A DNA stretch of 64,000 bases from GWB2-37-7 sp942492835 (GTDB lineage: Bacteria; Bacillota; Clostridia; Lutisporales; Lutisporaceae): contig OW818645.1 of assembly GCA_942492835.1 (NCBI GenBank), forward strand, positions 1 to 64,000, in the 5' to 3' direction. Every line of letters begins with the position of its first letter. The first letter of the stretch is position 1. The translations under genes and the position numbers were made by a program. Shown here piece after piece: positions 19,526 through 30,400 of the stretch. The notes under the pieces were generated by a model. The model was not told where the DNA came from. It did not search any database and saw only the letters and a list, made by a program, of their open reading frames with translations.

Positions 19526-22500
19526 ATGATAGTTGGTGGAAAACTTAGACTAAGCTTTAGCTATAACAAAAATGAATACAAAGAAGAAACTATAAAAAGA
19601 ATCTTAGAAATATATAGCTGCAAGTTAAGGAAAACAATAGAGCACTGTATAGAAAAAGAAGCTACAGAAATCACACCAAGCGATACAAGAGCAAAGAGAA
19701 TGAGACTTGAAGAATTTGATATTCTGATAGAAGCTCTGGAAAAGTCAGGAATACAGCAGAAGGATATAGAGGATATATATCCATTATCACCAATGCAGGA
19801 AGGAATGTTGTTTCACGCATTACTGGACAAGAGCTCTCATGCATACTTTGAACAGACAACATTAGAAATAGATGGTGAACTGGATATAGATATATTTGAG
19901 AAAAGTTTAGAAAACATAATACAAAAGCATGAGGTGCTAAGAACAGTATTTGTATATGAAACCTTAGAGAAGCCTGTGCAAGTGGTTCTAAGAAAAAGAA
20001 AAGCAAATATAAGCCATGAGGATATTACTTCTATAGAGCAAGAAAGAAAAGCAGAATACATAGAGAAGTTAAAGGAAGCTGATATAGAAACAGGCTTTGA
20101 TTTAACAAAGGATACTCTAATAAGAGCAGCTATAATAAAGGAAGCAGAAAGAAAATACCAAATAGTGTGGAGCTTCCATCACATAATAATGGATGGTTGG
20201 TGCTTGTCATTAATAATGAAAGACTTCTTTGAAAGCTATTCATCAATAAAAGCAGGACATGCAGTAGATATAGGTAAGTCCGAGGCATATGGAAGCTTCA
20301 TAGAATGGCTGGAACAACAAGAAAAGAAAGATGCTATAGAATATTGGCAAAAGTACCTAGCTGGCTATGAACAGCAAGCAACAATACCTTTAAAAGGAGT
20401 TGCTACTGATAGAGAAGTAAACAAAACAGAGAAAGTACAGTTTACCCTTAATACAAAATTAACAGAGGGGTTAGTTAAGGTTGCTCAAAATGCAGGAGTA
20501 ACGCTAAATACAGTAGTTCAAGCAATGTGGGGAATTCTACTGCAAAAATATAACAATGTAGAAGATGTTGTGTTTGGTGCAGTAGTATCTGGAAGACCAG
20601 AAGAGATAAAAGGAATAGAAGAAATAGTAGGCTTGTTTATAAATACAATACCTGTAAGGGTAAGACGGGATAAAGAAAGCACATTTAATGAATTGATAAA
20701 AGAGTTACAGAATAAATCAATAGAAGCATCCCAATATGACTATTTGGAACTAGCAGAAATACAAAGCAATAGTGAATTAAAGCAGGATTTAATCGACCAT
20801 ATAATGGTATTCGAGAATTATCCAGTAGAAAAGGAAGTACAGGGACTATCAAAAGAAAATGACATTGGATTTAGTATAAGAGATGTACAAGCTTATGAAC
20901 AAACTAATTACCACTTTGCAGTAATAGTAACACCTGGAAAGGAATTAGTAATAAAGTTAACCTATAATACAAGTATGTATGATGAAGAACATATAAGAAA
21001 AATAGAGGGACATTTTACTCAGATAGCAGAAAGAGTTGTAGAAGATACAAAAGTAAAGCTATCAGAAGTAGAGCTGCTGACAGAAGCAGAAAGACAGCAA
21101 ATATTATTAGACTTTAACAACACAAAAGCAGATTATCCAATGGACAAGACAATACATCAGCTGTTTGAGGAACAGGTAGTGAGGACTCCTGACAACATAG
21201 CAGTAGTATATGAGGATAAGAGTCTAACCTATAGAGAGTTGAACCAGAGTGCAAATCAGCTGGCACAATTACTCAGACAAAAAGGAGTAAATCGTGATAG
21301 TATAGTTGGCTTAATGATAGAGCGTTCATTGGAAATGGAAATAGGTATACTGGCAATTCTTAAAGCGGGAGGAGCATATCTTCCAATAAGTCCTGACTAT
21401 CCAGAGGATAGAATAAAATATATGCTTGAGGACAGTGAAGCAAAAGTGTTGCTTGCACAGAATAGATTTATGGACAAGGTAGATTTTGAATGTAGGATAA
21501 ATCTGGAGGACATAAGCATATATCAAGGAATCAATACAAATCCAGGATATGTAAGCACCCCTAGAGATCTTGCATATGTGATTTATACCTCAGGCTCAAC
21601 AGGAAAACCAAAGGGTGTAATGATAGAGCACTACTCCGTAATAAATAGAATAAACTGGATGCAGAAAAAGTATCCCTTGGATTCAACAGATGTAATACTG
21701 CAAAAAACTAACTTTACTTTTGATGTATCTGTTTGGGAGCTTTTCTGGTGGTTCTTTGCAGGTGCAAGGGTATGCTTCCTTATATCAGGTGGAGAAAAGG
21801 ATCCTGAGGCAATAACTTATGCAATAGAGAAAAATAAAGTCACAACAATGCATTTTGTACCATCAATGTTAAGTGTCTTCCTTGATTACATAGATGGAAC
21901 TATTGAGCAAAAGAGATTAGCTAGCCTAAGACAGGTATTTGCCAGCGGAGAGGCACTCAATCTGCATCAGGTGGAAGACTTCAACCACAAGCTTTGGAGT
22001 ACAAATGATACAAAGCTTGTTAATCTATATGGTCCTACAGAGGCAACTGTAGACGTTTCCTACTTTGATTGCTCAAAAGGTGTAAGCCTTAAGGTTGTAC
22101 CTATAGGAAAACCAATAGACAATATAGAGCTTTATGTAGTAAACAAAGACAATAACCTCATGCCGATAGGCGTAACAGGAGAGCTATGCATAGCAGGAAT
22201 AGGCTTGGCAAGAGGCTACCTTAATAGATCGGAATTAACAGCAGAGAGGTTTGTAAACAATCCCTTTAAGTCGGGAACTAGAATGTATAGGACAGGAGAC
22301 TTGGCAAGATGGTTACCTGATGGAAATATAGAGTATCTAGGACGAATAGACAATCAAGTAAAGATAAGGGGATATAGAGTAGAGCTTGGGGAGATAGAGA
22401 ATAAGCTTCTAAGTCATGAAGCAGTAAAAGAAACAGTGGTAGTAGCAAAAACTGATAACAGTGAAAATAAGTATCTATGCGCATATGTAATAGCAGAAAG

Positions 22501-25500
22501 AGAGTTATCAATATCAGAGCTAAGAAATCATCTGTCAAAAGAAATACCTGATTATATGATACCATCATACTTTATACAGTTGGAGAAACTACCTCTGACC
22601 CCTAATGGCAAGATTGACAGAAAGGCACTGCCTGAGCTTGATGGAAGCATATTTACAGGAACAGAATATGAAGCACCAAGAAATAGTGCAGAAGAAACAA
22701 TTGTGGAAATATGGAGAGAGGTACTAGGAGTAGAGAAGATAGGTATAAATGATAACTTCTTTGAGCTAGGAGGACATTCACTAAAAGCAACAGGCTTAGC
22801 TGCAAAGATACATAAGGTATTAAATGCAGAAGTACCATTAAAGGAAATATTCACCAATCCAACAATAAAAGGAATATCAGAATACATTAAAGGCAGTAAA
22901 GAAAGCATTTACTCATCCATAGAGCTAGTAGAAGAAAAAGAATACTATGAGATGTCATCAGCACAAAAAAGGATATATACTCTACAGCAATTAGATCTAA
23001 ATAGTACAAGCTACAACATGCACGGAGTATTGGAGTTAGAGGGAAATCTAGATACAATGAGGTTAAAAGACGCTTTTAATAAGCTGATACAGAGGCATGA
23101 AGCGTTAAGAACTAGCTTTGAGATAGCAGAAGAAGGATTAATACAGAAAGTACAAAAGAAAGTAGAATTTCAAATAGAAGATTATGAGGCAGAAGAAAAC
23201 CAAGAAATAGAAGAGATAATAAAGAGCTTCGTAAGAATTTTTGATTTGTCCAAAGCACCGCTTCTAAGAGTAGGGCTTGTTAAGGTGCATACTAATAAGC
23301 ATATATTGATGTATGACATGCATCACATAATATCAGATGGAGTATCCATGGGAATATTAGTGGAAGAATTCTCAAAGGTTTATGCAGGAGAAGAACTAAC
23401 CCCACTAAGGATACAGTATAAGGACTTTTCAGAATGGCAAAATGGACTTTTTAGAGGTGACAGTATAAAGACGCAGGAAGAGTATTGGTTAAAGCAATTT
23501 GAAGGAGAAATACCAGTACTAAACTTTCCTACAGATTACCAAAGACCAGCATTACAAAGCTTTGAGGGAGCTTCTATAGAATTTGAGATAGGCATAGAAC
23601 TTACAAATAAGCTAAGACAAATAACCAAAACTACAGGCAGTACCATGTATATGGTACTATTAAGCATCTTTAATATACTATTGTCAAAACACAGTGGACA
23701 AGAAGACATAATAGTTGGAAGTGCAATAGCAGGAAGACCTCATGCAGATCTAGATAATATCATAGGAATGTTTGTAAATACCTTAGCAATGAGGAATCAT
23801 CCAAGTGGAGAAAAGACCTTTAAAGAGTTCCTAAGAGAAGTAAAGGTAAATGCATTAGGAGCATATGAGAATCAGGATTACCAGTTTGAAGAGCTAGTGG
23901 AGAAGCTGAATTTAACAAGAGATTTTAGCAGGAACCCATTGTTTGATACAATGTTTGTATTGCAGAATATGGATATTAAAGAAGCGGTAGCAGAAGGAAT
24001 AAAGATAAGTCTATATAAGGCAGAGAATAGGGTATCTAAATTTGATATGACCATGAATGCAGTAGAGTTAGAAAATAGCATAAGCATAGACATACAATAC
24101 TGTACGAAGCTATTTAACAAGGCTACGATAGAGAGAATGTACAGACACTTAGAGAATATAATACAGATAGTGACAGAAAATATAGATACTAAATTATCAG
24201 AAGTAGAGATACTGACAAAAGAAGAAAAACAGCAAATATTAATAGATTTTAATAATACAAAGACGGATTATCCAAAGGACAAGACAATACATCAGCTATT
24301 TGAGGAACAAGTAGAGAAGACTCCTGATAATATAGCAGTAGTATATGAAGATAAGAGGCTTACATATAGAGAATTAAACAAAAGAGCAAACCAACTGGCA
24401 AGATTGCTTAGAAGTAAAGGAATAGGTGCAGACAGCATAGTAGCAATAATGGTAGAAAGATCACTTGAAATGGCAGTAGGAGTTTTAGGAATACTAAAAG
24501 CTGGTGGAGCATACTTACCTATAGATCCAGACTACAAGGTTGATAGAATAAAATATATGCTGCAAGACAGTCATTGCAATATTTTATTATGTAAAAATTC
24601 TACTATAGAGCTAGAGCTGAATGTAGATATAATACCTTTGGTTGATATACAGACATTTAATAATGAAAATAACAATTTAGGAAATATAAACACATCTCAA
24701 GACCTTGCATATATTATGTACACTTCAGGATCTACTGGTAAGCCAAAAGGGGTACTAATAGAACATAGAAGTGTAGTAAGACTGGTAAAAAATACGAATT
24801 ATATAGACTTTGGAAAATGCAACAGGATACTTCAGACAGGAGCATTAGTGTTTGATGCATCTACCTTTGAAATATGGGGTTCACTTCTAAATGCACTAAC
24901 ACTGCACCTTGTTAATAAAGAGGTGATATTAGACGCTGCAAAGCTAAAGAATGAACTTATGAGGAATCATATAGATACTATATGGCTTACATCATCATTG
25001 TTTACTCAATTGGTATCAGAGGATGCAAGTATATTTAAAGAATGTAAGAATCTACTGGTTGGTGGAGATGTATTATCTATAAAACATATAAATGCAGTAA
25101 GGAAAGAGTGTAAGGGAATAAATATAGTAAATGGATATGGACCAACAGAAAATACTACGTTTTCAGTATGTCATAAAATAGAGAAAGACTATATAGACAA
25201 TATACCTATAGGCAAGCCAATAAACAATTCTACCGCATATATAGTAGACAAGAATAACAAGCTATGTACAATAGGGGTCGCAGGAGAATTGTGTGTAGCA
25301 GGAGTAGGACTGGCAAGGGGATATCTTAATAGTCCTGAGTTAACAGCAGAGAAGTTTGTAGATAATCCATTTGAGTCGGGAACTAGAATGTATAGGACAG
25401 GAGATTTGGCAAGATGGCTGGCAGATGGAAGCATAGAGTTCTTGGGAAGACTTGACTATCAGGTGAAAATTAGAGGCTTTAGAATAGAGCTTGGAGAGAT

Positions 25501-27373
25501 AGAGAATAAGCTCTTAAGCTATACAGCTGTGAAAGAGACAGTAGTAACAGCAAATACTGATAGTAGTGGAGATAAGTATTTATGTGCATATGTAGTAGGA
25601 GAAAAAGAGCTGACAACAATAGAACTAAGAGAACATCTATCCAATGATTTGCCTGACTACATGATACCATCATACTTTATACAGCTAGATAAGCTTCCTC
25701 TTACTCCAAATGGAAAGGTAGACAGAAAAGCATTGCCAAAGTCTGATTACAATAAATCTACAGGAGCAAAATATGAAGCTCCAAGGAATATTACAGAAGA
25801 GAAGCTGATAGACATATGGCGAGAGGTACTTGGAGTAGAAAAGATAGGTATAAATGATAACTTCTTTGAGCTGGGAGGACATTCGCTTAATGCTGTAAAG
25901 ATAGTGAACCTAATTCATAAGAGATTTAATATTGAGGTAAAGCTAAATAGCTTATTCAAATTTCCTAGTATTATGGAGTTTAGTGAGTTTTTGAGCAATA
26001 GCAATATATCTCAATTTAATGAAATCAAACCACTAGCTGATCAAGAATACTATGAATTATCATATTCACAGAAAAGACTGTGGCTAATAAACCAGATAGA
26101 GCCAGATACAAATGCATATAACTTACCAGTGAATATATGCATAAATGAATATGTTGATTTGGCTGTTGTAGAAAAAGTCTTGTACAAGCTTAGTGAGAGG
26201 CATGAGAGTATGAGAACATATTTCAAAGTAATAGATGAAATTCCTGTGCAAGTTATAAGCAAAGATATAGATATCAACATAAAAATGTATGACCTCAGCA
26301 CTTTACAAGAACAGGAATTAAGATTAGAGAAGCAAAGAATAGTAGAAGAGCTGGGTATACCGTTTAATTTAGAAGAGAGTCCACTTTTCAGAGTTTGTTT
26401 ACTAAAGTATGAAGAAACATCATTTGAATTGGTATGTATAATGCATCATATAATTAGTGATGGATGGTCATTAGATGTACTAGGGAGAGAATTTAATTAT
26501 CTTTATAACGCTTTTAAAAACAGCGAAGATGTATATTTAGAACCTCTGAATATACAGTATAAGGATTTTGCAGCTTGGCAAAATCAGTTAATAGTTGAGA
26601 AGGAACAAGCTAAAAATGCTAAAGAATACTGGGAAAAGCAGTTGATAGGGGAAATACCAATACTAAACCTGTCTGTATGTAATGCTTTTGAAAAGTCGGA
26701 TTGTAAGGAAAGTAAAGGCTATAGATCTGTGATATCAAGCGAAATCAGGAATAAGTTAAAACTCTTTGCAAAACAGAGCAATGTAAGCTTATTTACATTA
26801 ATGATAGGCATTTTGAATATGTACTTATCAGAGCTAACGGGACAGCAAGATATAATGATTGCAACAGCAGGTTCAGGCAGACAGCATCAAGATTTAAAGA
26901 ATGTTATGGGCTATTTTGTAAATACCATAATTCTAAGAAATCAAGTAAAACCAGTAGATTCATTAAATGACCTAATAAAAATTATTAGTTGCAATACTAT
27001 GGATGCACTAGAATATCAGTACTACCCGCTTGAACTCATAGTAGAAGAACTAAAAATTGATTATCCAAAAATTTCAGTATTTTTCAACATGCTGAATATA
27101 AGCCAAAGTGACAATGTGTATTTGGACAATCTTGAAGCATACCATATAGATAAAATTCAGGATGCTAAATTCGATATAGTATTTTATGTAAAAGAATATG
27201 CAAACGGAATAGAATTGTTAACAGTTTATTATTCAAACTCTTACAGTGAATTGGTAATTGAAAGTATAATTGACCGATATTTACAACTTATTGAACAAGT
27301 TATAGATAATCCAAATACGCCATTAAACGAACTTGGACAGAATCAAAAGAAAAAGAAATTTAAGAAGAAATAG
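19526..27373 (+). CDS. Nonribosomal peptide synthetase NRPS-3 (E tail-C-A(Ser)-PCP-C-A(Val)-PCP-C), continuation of NRPS-2
   Basis: The first ATG of this frame lies inside what should be an E domain, has no ribosome binding site, and follows the NRPS-2 stop by 16 bases. This is most likely the second half of one polypeptide. Of 2,615 residues: E-domain tail (1-50), DCL-type C domain (75-505, PLSPMQEGMLFH and HHIIMDGWC), A domain (530-1030), PCP (1045-1115), LCL-type C domain (1128-1555), A domain (1575-2070), PCP (2080-2155) and a terminal C domain (2170-2600, HHIISDGWS), ending in a Lys-rich tail. The A codes are DVWHFSLVDK, a Ser code, and DAFWLGGTFK, a close match to Val. The C domain at the very end has no A domain after it; the next protein begins with one, so a module is divided between the two. 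The D-specific C domain fits with D-Gln coming from the split E domain. Confidence 0.94.
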   Translation: MIVGGKLRLSFSYNKNEYKEETIKRILEIYSCKLRKTIEHCIEKEATEITPSDTRAKRMRLEEFDILIEALEKSGIQQKDIEDIYPLSPMQEGMLFHALLDKSSHAYFEQTTLEIDGELDIDIFEKSLENIIQKHEVLRTVFVYETLEKPVQVVLRKRKANISHEDITSIEQERKAEYIEKLKEADIETGFDLTKDTLIRAAIIKEAERKYQIVWSFHHIIMDGWCLSLIMKDFFESYSSIKAGHAVDIGKSEAYGSFIEWLEQQEKKDAIEYWQKYLAGYEQQATIPLKGVATDREVNKTEKVQFTLNTKLTEGLVKVAQNAGVTLNTVVQAMWGILLQKYNNVEDVVFGAVVSGRPEEIKGIEEIVGLFINTIPVRVRRDKESTFNELIKELQNKSIEASQYDYLELAEIQSNSELKQDLIDHIMVFENYPVEKEVQGLSKENDIGFSIRDVQAYEQTNYHFAVIVTPGKELVIKLTYNTSMYDEEHIRKIEGHFTQIAERVVEDTKVKLSEVELLTEAERQQILLDFNNTKADYPMDKTIHQLFEEQVVRTPDNIAVVYEDKSLTYRELNQSANQLAQLLRQKGVNRDSIVGLMIERSLEMEIGILAILKAGGAYLPISPDYPEDRIKYMLEDSEAKVLLAQNRFMDKVDFECRINLEDISIYQGINTNPGYVSTPRDLAYVIYTSGSTGKPKGVMIEHYSVINRINWMQKKYPLDSTDVILQKTNFTFDVSVWELFWWFFAGARVCFLISGGEKDPEAITYAIEKNKVTTMHFVPSMLSVFLDYIDGTIEQKRLASLRQVFASGEALNLHQVEDFNHKLWSTNDTKLVNLYGPTEATVDVSYFDCSKGVSLKVVPIGKPIDNIELYVVNKDNNLMPIGVTGELCIAGIGLARGYLNRSELTAERFVNNPFKSGTRMYRTGDLARWLPDGNIEYLGRIDNQVKIRGYRVELGEIENKLLSHEAVKETVVVAKTDNSENKYLCAYVIAERELSISELRNHLSKEIPDYMIPSYFIQLEKLPLTPNGKIDRKALPELDGSIFTGTEYEAPRNSAEETIVEIWREVLGVEKIGINDNFFELGGHSLKATGLAAKIHKVLNAEVPLKEIFTNPTIKGISEYIKGSKESIYSSIELVEEKEYYEMSSAQKRIYTLQQLDLNSTSYNMHGVLELEGNLDTMRLKDAFNKLIQRHEALRTSFEIAEEGLIQKVQKKVEFQIEDYEAEENQEIEEIIKSFVRIFDLSKAPLLRVGLVKVHTNKHILMYDMHHIISDGVSMGILVEEFSKVYAGEELTPLRIQYKDFSEWQNGLFRGDSIKTQEEYWLKQFEGEIPVLNFPTDYQRPALQSFEGASIEFEIGIELTNKLRQITKTTGSTMYMVLLSIFNILLSKHSGQEDIIVGSAIAGRPHADLDNIIGMFVNTLAMRNHPSGEKTFKEFLREVKVNALGAYENQDYQFEELVEKLNLTRDFSRNPLFDTMFVLQNMDIKEAVAEGIKISLYKAENRVSKFDMTMNAVELENSISIDIQYCTKLFNKATIERMYRHLENIIQIVTENIDTKLSEVEILTKEEKQQILIDFNNTKTDYPKDKTIHQLFEEQVEKTPDNIAVVYEDKRLTYRELNKRANQLARLLRSKGIGADSIVAIMVERSLEMAVGVLGILKAGGAYLPIDPDYKVDRIKYMLQDSHCNILLCKNSTIELELNVDIIPLVDIQTFNNENNNLGNINTSQDLAYIMYTSGSTGKPKGVLIEHRSVVRLVKNTNYIDFGKCNRILQTGALVFDASTFEIWGSLLNALTLHLVNKEVILDAAKLKNELMRNHIDTIWLTSSLFTQLVSEDASIFKECKNLLVGGDVLSIKHINAVRKECKGINIVNGYGPTENTTFSVCHKIEKDYIDNIPIGKPINNSTAYIVDKNNKLCTIGVAGELCVAGVGLARGYLNSPELTAEKFVDNPFESGTRMYRTGDLARWLADGSIEFLGRLDYQVKIRGFRIELGEIENKLLSYTAVKETVVTANTDSSGDKYLCAYVVGEKELTTIELREHLSNDLPDYMIPSYFIQLDKLPLTPNGKVDRKALPKSDYNKSTGAKYEAPRNITEEKLIDIWREVLGVEKIGINDNFFELGGHSLNAVKIVNLIHKRFNIEVKLNSLFKFPSIMEFSEFLSNSNISQFNEIKPLADQEYYELSYSQKRLWLINQIEPDTNAYNLPVNICINEYVDLAVVEKVLYKLSERHESMRTYFKVIDEIPVQVISKDIDINIKMYDLSTLQEQELRLEKQRIVEELGIPFNLEESPLFRVCLLKYEETSFELVCIMHHIISDGWSLDVLGREFNYLYNAFKNSEDVYLEPLNIQYKDFAAWQNQLIVEKEQAKNAKEYWEKQLIGEIPILNLSVCNAFEKSDCKESKGYRSVISSEIRNKLKLFAKQSNVSLFTLMIGILNMYLSELTGQQDIMIATAGSGRQHQDLKNVMGYFVNTIILRNQVKPVDSLNDLIKIISCNTMDALEYQYYPLELIVEELKIDYPKISVFFNMLNISQSDNVYLDNLEAYHIDKIQDAKFDIVFYVKEYANGIELLTVYYSNSYSELVIESIIDRYLQLIEQVIDNPNTPLNELGQNQKKKKFKKK

Positions 27374-27437
27374 AGCTTCAAAACTACATTGATCTTATTC
27401 AAGCTTGTTATATATCATACTGAAAGGGGTAATACAA

Positions 27438-30400
27438 ATGTTAGTCAAGACTTTTGAACAGCAAGTGTGCAAACATCCCAATAATATAGCAGTAAAAACT
27501 GCAAGTGGGGAAATAACATATGATACGCTAAATAGGAATTCTAATCGTATTGCATGCCATATTATGTCACAGATTATTGATGATAAATATGAGGTAAGTT
27601 ATGTGCAAGCTGATGATAGTAATAATTTGATATATACTAAGACCAGAGCAATTCTCTTATTTGAGCATGGTGTGGATATGATTACAGGTACTGTTTCAGC
27701 AGTAAAAGCTGGAGTAACCTATGTACCTTTTGATCCTACATATCCAGAGAACAGGCTCATTTATATGCTGAAGGATTGTGAAGCAAGTTTATTAATAACA
27801 AATAGTAAAAACTGGAACTTAGCACAGCGATTATCTGAACATGGGATTACAGAAGTAGATATTATAAATATTGATGATTGTGGAGATAGCATTTCTGATG
27901 AAAACCTTGGTTATTACTCAGATGACAAAAACCTAGCATATATACTTTATACCTCAGGGTCAACTGGTAATCCAAAGGGTGTTATGCAGTCCTATAGAAA
28001 TGTGGAGTATTTTATAAGAAATTATATCAAAGACATGAAAATAACATCTGCTGATAAAATGACTTTGTTTTCATCCTTCAGTCATGATGCTGCAATAATG
28101 GATATTTATAGTGCATTATTAAGCGGTGCAACACTGTACCCGTTAAATATTAGGGAGCAAATCAATATTGATGAGCTCAATGAATGGTTAATAGACCAAG
28201 GTATTACTATATGGCATTCTGTTCCAACATTATATAGATACTATATAAATACCTTGAAGTCAAAAGACAAGTATCCAGCTTTAAAGTTTATTGTTTTAGG
28301 TGGAGAAAGTGTTTTAAAGCATGATATAGAAATGTCCCAGAAATATTTTGAGAATACTATATTTGTAAATCTATATGGGCAATCAGAATCATCATACAAT
28401 TCATCCCTTCATATATCACCAATTGAGAATATTAAAGGTATGACATTAGGTAAGGTCATTGATGGAACAGAAATCTATGTTGTTGATGAAGAAGGTGAAG
28501 AAGTAGCACCTCTAAGAGTTGGAGAAATATTGATAGTAAGCCCTTATATTTCCTTGGGTTATTGGAAGGATGCAGAAAGAACCAGTAGTGCATTTGGAAA
28601 TGACGCTGATTTAGGAAGCTTATATTGGACTGGAGACCTTGGTCGCTTGTTGAAAGATGGAAGTATTGAGTTTGCTGGGAGAAAGGATTTACAGATCAAG
28701 ATAAGAGGCTATAGGGTGGAACTGGGAGAAATAGAAAGCAAGCTGTTAAATCATGATGCTGTGAAAGAAGCGGCAGTAATGGCAAAGATGGATTCGGATG
28801 GTAACAACTTTCTTTGTGCATATATTGCAGGTACAGATATAAAAGCAATATCTGATGAATTGAGAGAATACTTGGGAAAAGAACTGCCTGATTATATGAT
28901 ACCATCATATTTCATACCATTGGAAAAGCTTCCACTTACTCCTAATGGGAAGCTTGACCGCGAAGTGCTGTCGAAGCTTGGTACAAGCATAAATTCAGGT
29001 GTAGAGTATGAAGCACCAAGAAACACTATGGAAGAAAAACTGGTGAATATATGTCAAGAAGTATTGGGAGTAGAGCAGATAGGTATCAACGATAGTTTCT
29101 TTGAGCTTGGAGGACATTCATTAAAGGCAGCAAGCTTAGTTGCAAAGATACATAAGGCACTAAATGTAGAAGTGCCTCTAAAGGAGATATTTATTAATCC
29201 TACAATAAAAGGAATGGCAGAATACATTAAAATCAGCAAAGAGAGCATATATTTATCAATAGAGTCAATAGAAGAAAAAGAATACTATCAGATGTCATCA
29301 GCACAAAAGAGAGTATATACACTGCAACAGCTAGATATTAATAGTACCAGCTACAATATAACAAGAGTATTGGAGCTAGTGGGAGATTTAGACGTAGACA
29401 GGTTAAAAGAAGTTTTTAATAAGCTGATACAGAGGCATGAGTCATTAAGAACAAGCTTTGAGGCATTAGAAGAAGGGCTACTACAGAAGGTACACAAGCA
29501 AGTAGAATTTGAGATAGAAGAATATGAGGCAGATGAAGAAAAAGAAATAGAAAAGAATGTAAAGGATTTTATACGAGTCTTTGACCTATCAAAAGCACCA
29601 CTTTTAAGAGTGGGTCTAGTGAAAGTGAAGTCAAATAAGCATATATTGATGTATGACATACATCACATAATATCAGATGGAACATCCATGGGAATATTAG
29701 TGGAGGAATTCTCAAAAGCATATGCAGGAGAAGAGATAAAACCACTAAGGTTACAGTATAAGGATTTCTCAGAATGGCAGAATAATATGTATTCTTCTGA
29801 GAAAATAAATGAACAAGAAGAATACTGGTTAAAGCAATTTGAAGGAGAAATACCTGTACTAAATCTGACCACAGATTATCAAAGACCAGCATTACAAAGC
29901 TTTGAGGGAGCTTCTATACAATTTGAGATAAAAGAAGAGCTGACAAATAAGCTAAAACAAATGGCAAAAGCTACAGGCAGTACTATGTATATGGTATTAC
30001 TTAGTACCTTTAATATACTATTGTCAAAATACAGTGGGCAAGAAGACATAGTAGTAGGAAGCCCAATAGCAGGAAGACCTCATGCAGACCTTGAGAATAT
30101 TATAGGAATGTTTGTAAACACCTTAGCAATGAGGAACTATCCCAATGGAGAAAAGACCTTTGTAGATTTTTTAAGAGAAGTAAAGAACAATGCATTAGGA
30201 GCATATGAGAATCAAGATTATCAGTTTGAAGAACTGGTTGAGAAGCTTGCTGTAGCAAGAGACTTTAGCAGAAATCCAGTTTTTGATGTGATGCTCGTAC
30301 TCCAAAATATGGATATAGCAGAAGTAAAGGTAGAAGACTTAAAGATAAGCCCATATAAGTCAGAAAATATGGTATCAAAATTTGACATAACTCTTACTGC

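Noticed and set aside
27405..27437. TTG at 27405 as the NRPS-4 start
   Set aside because: It has no ribosome binding site, whereas GAAAGGGG lies correctly before ATG 27438.
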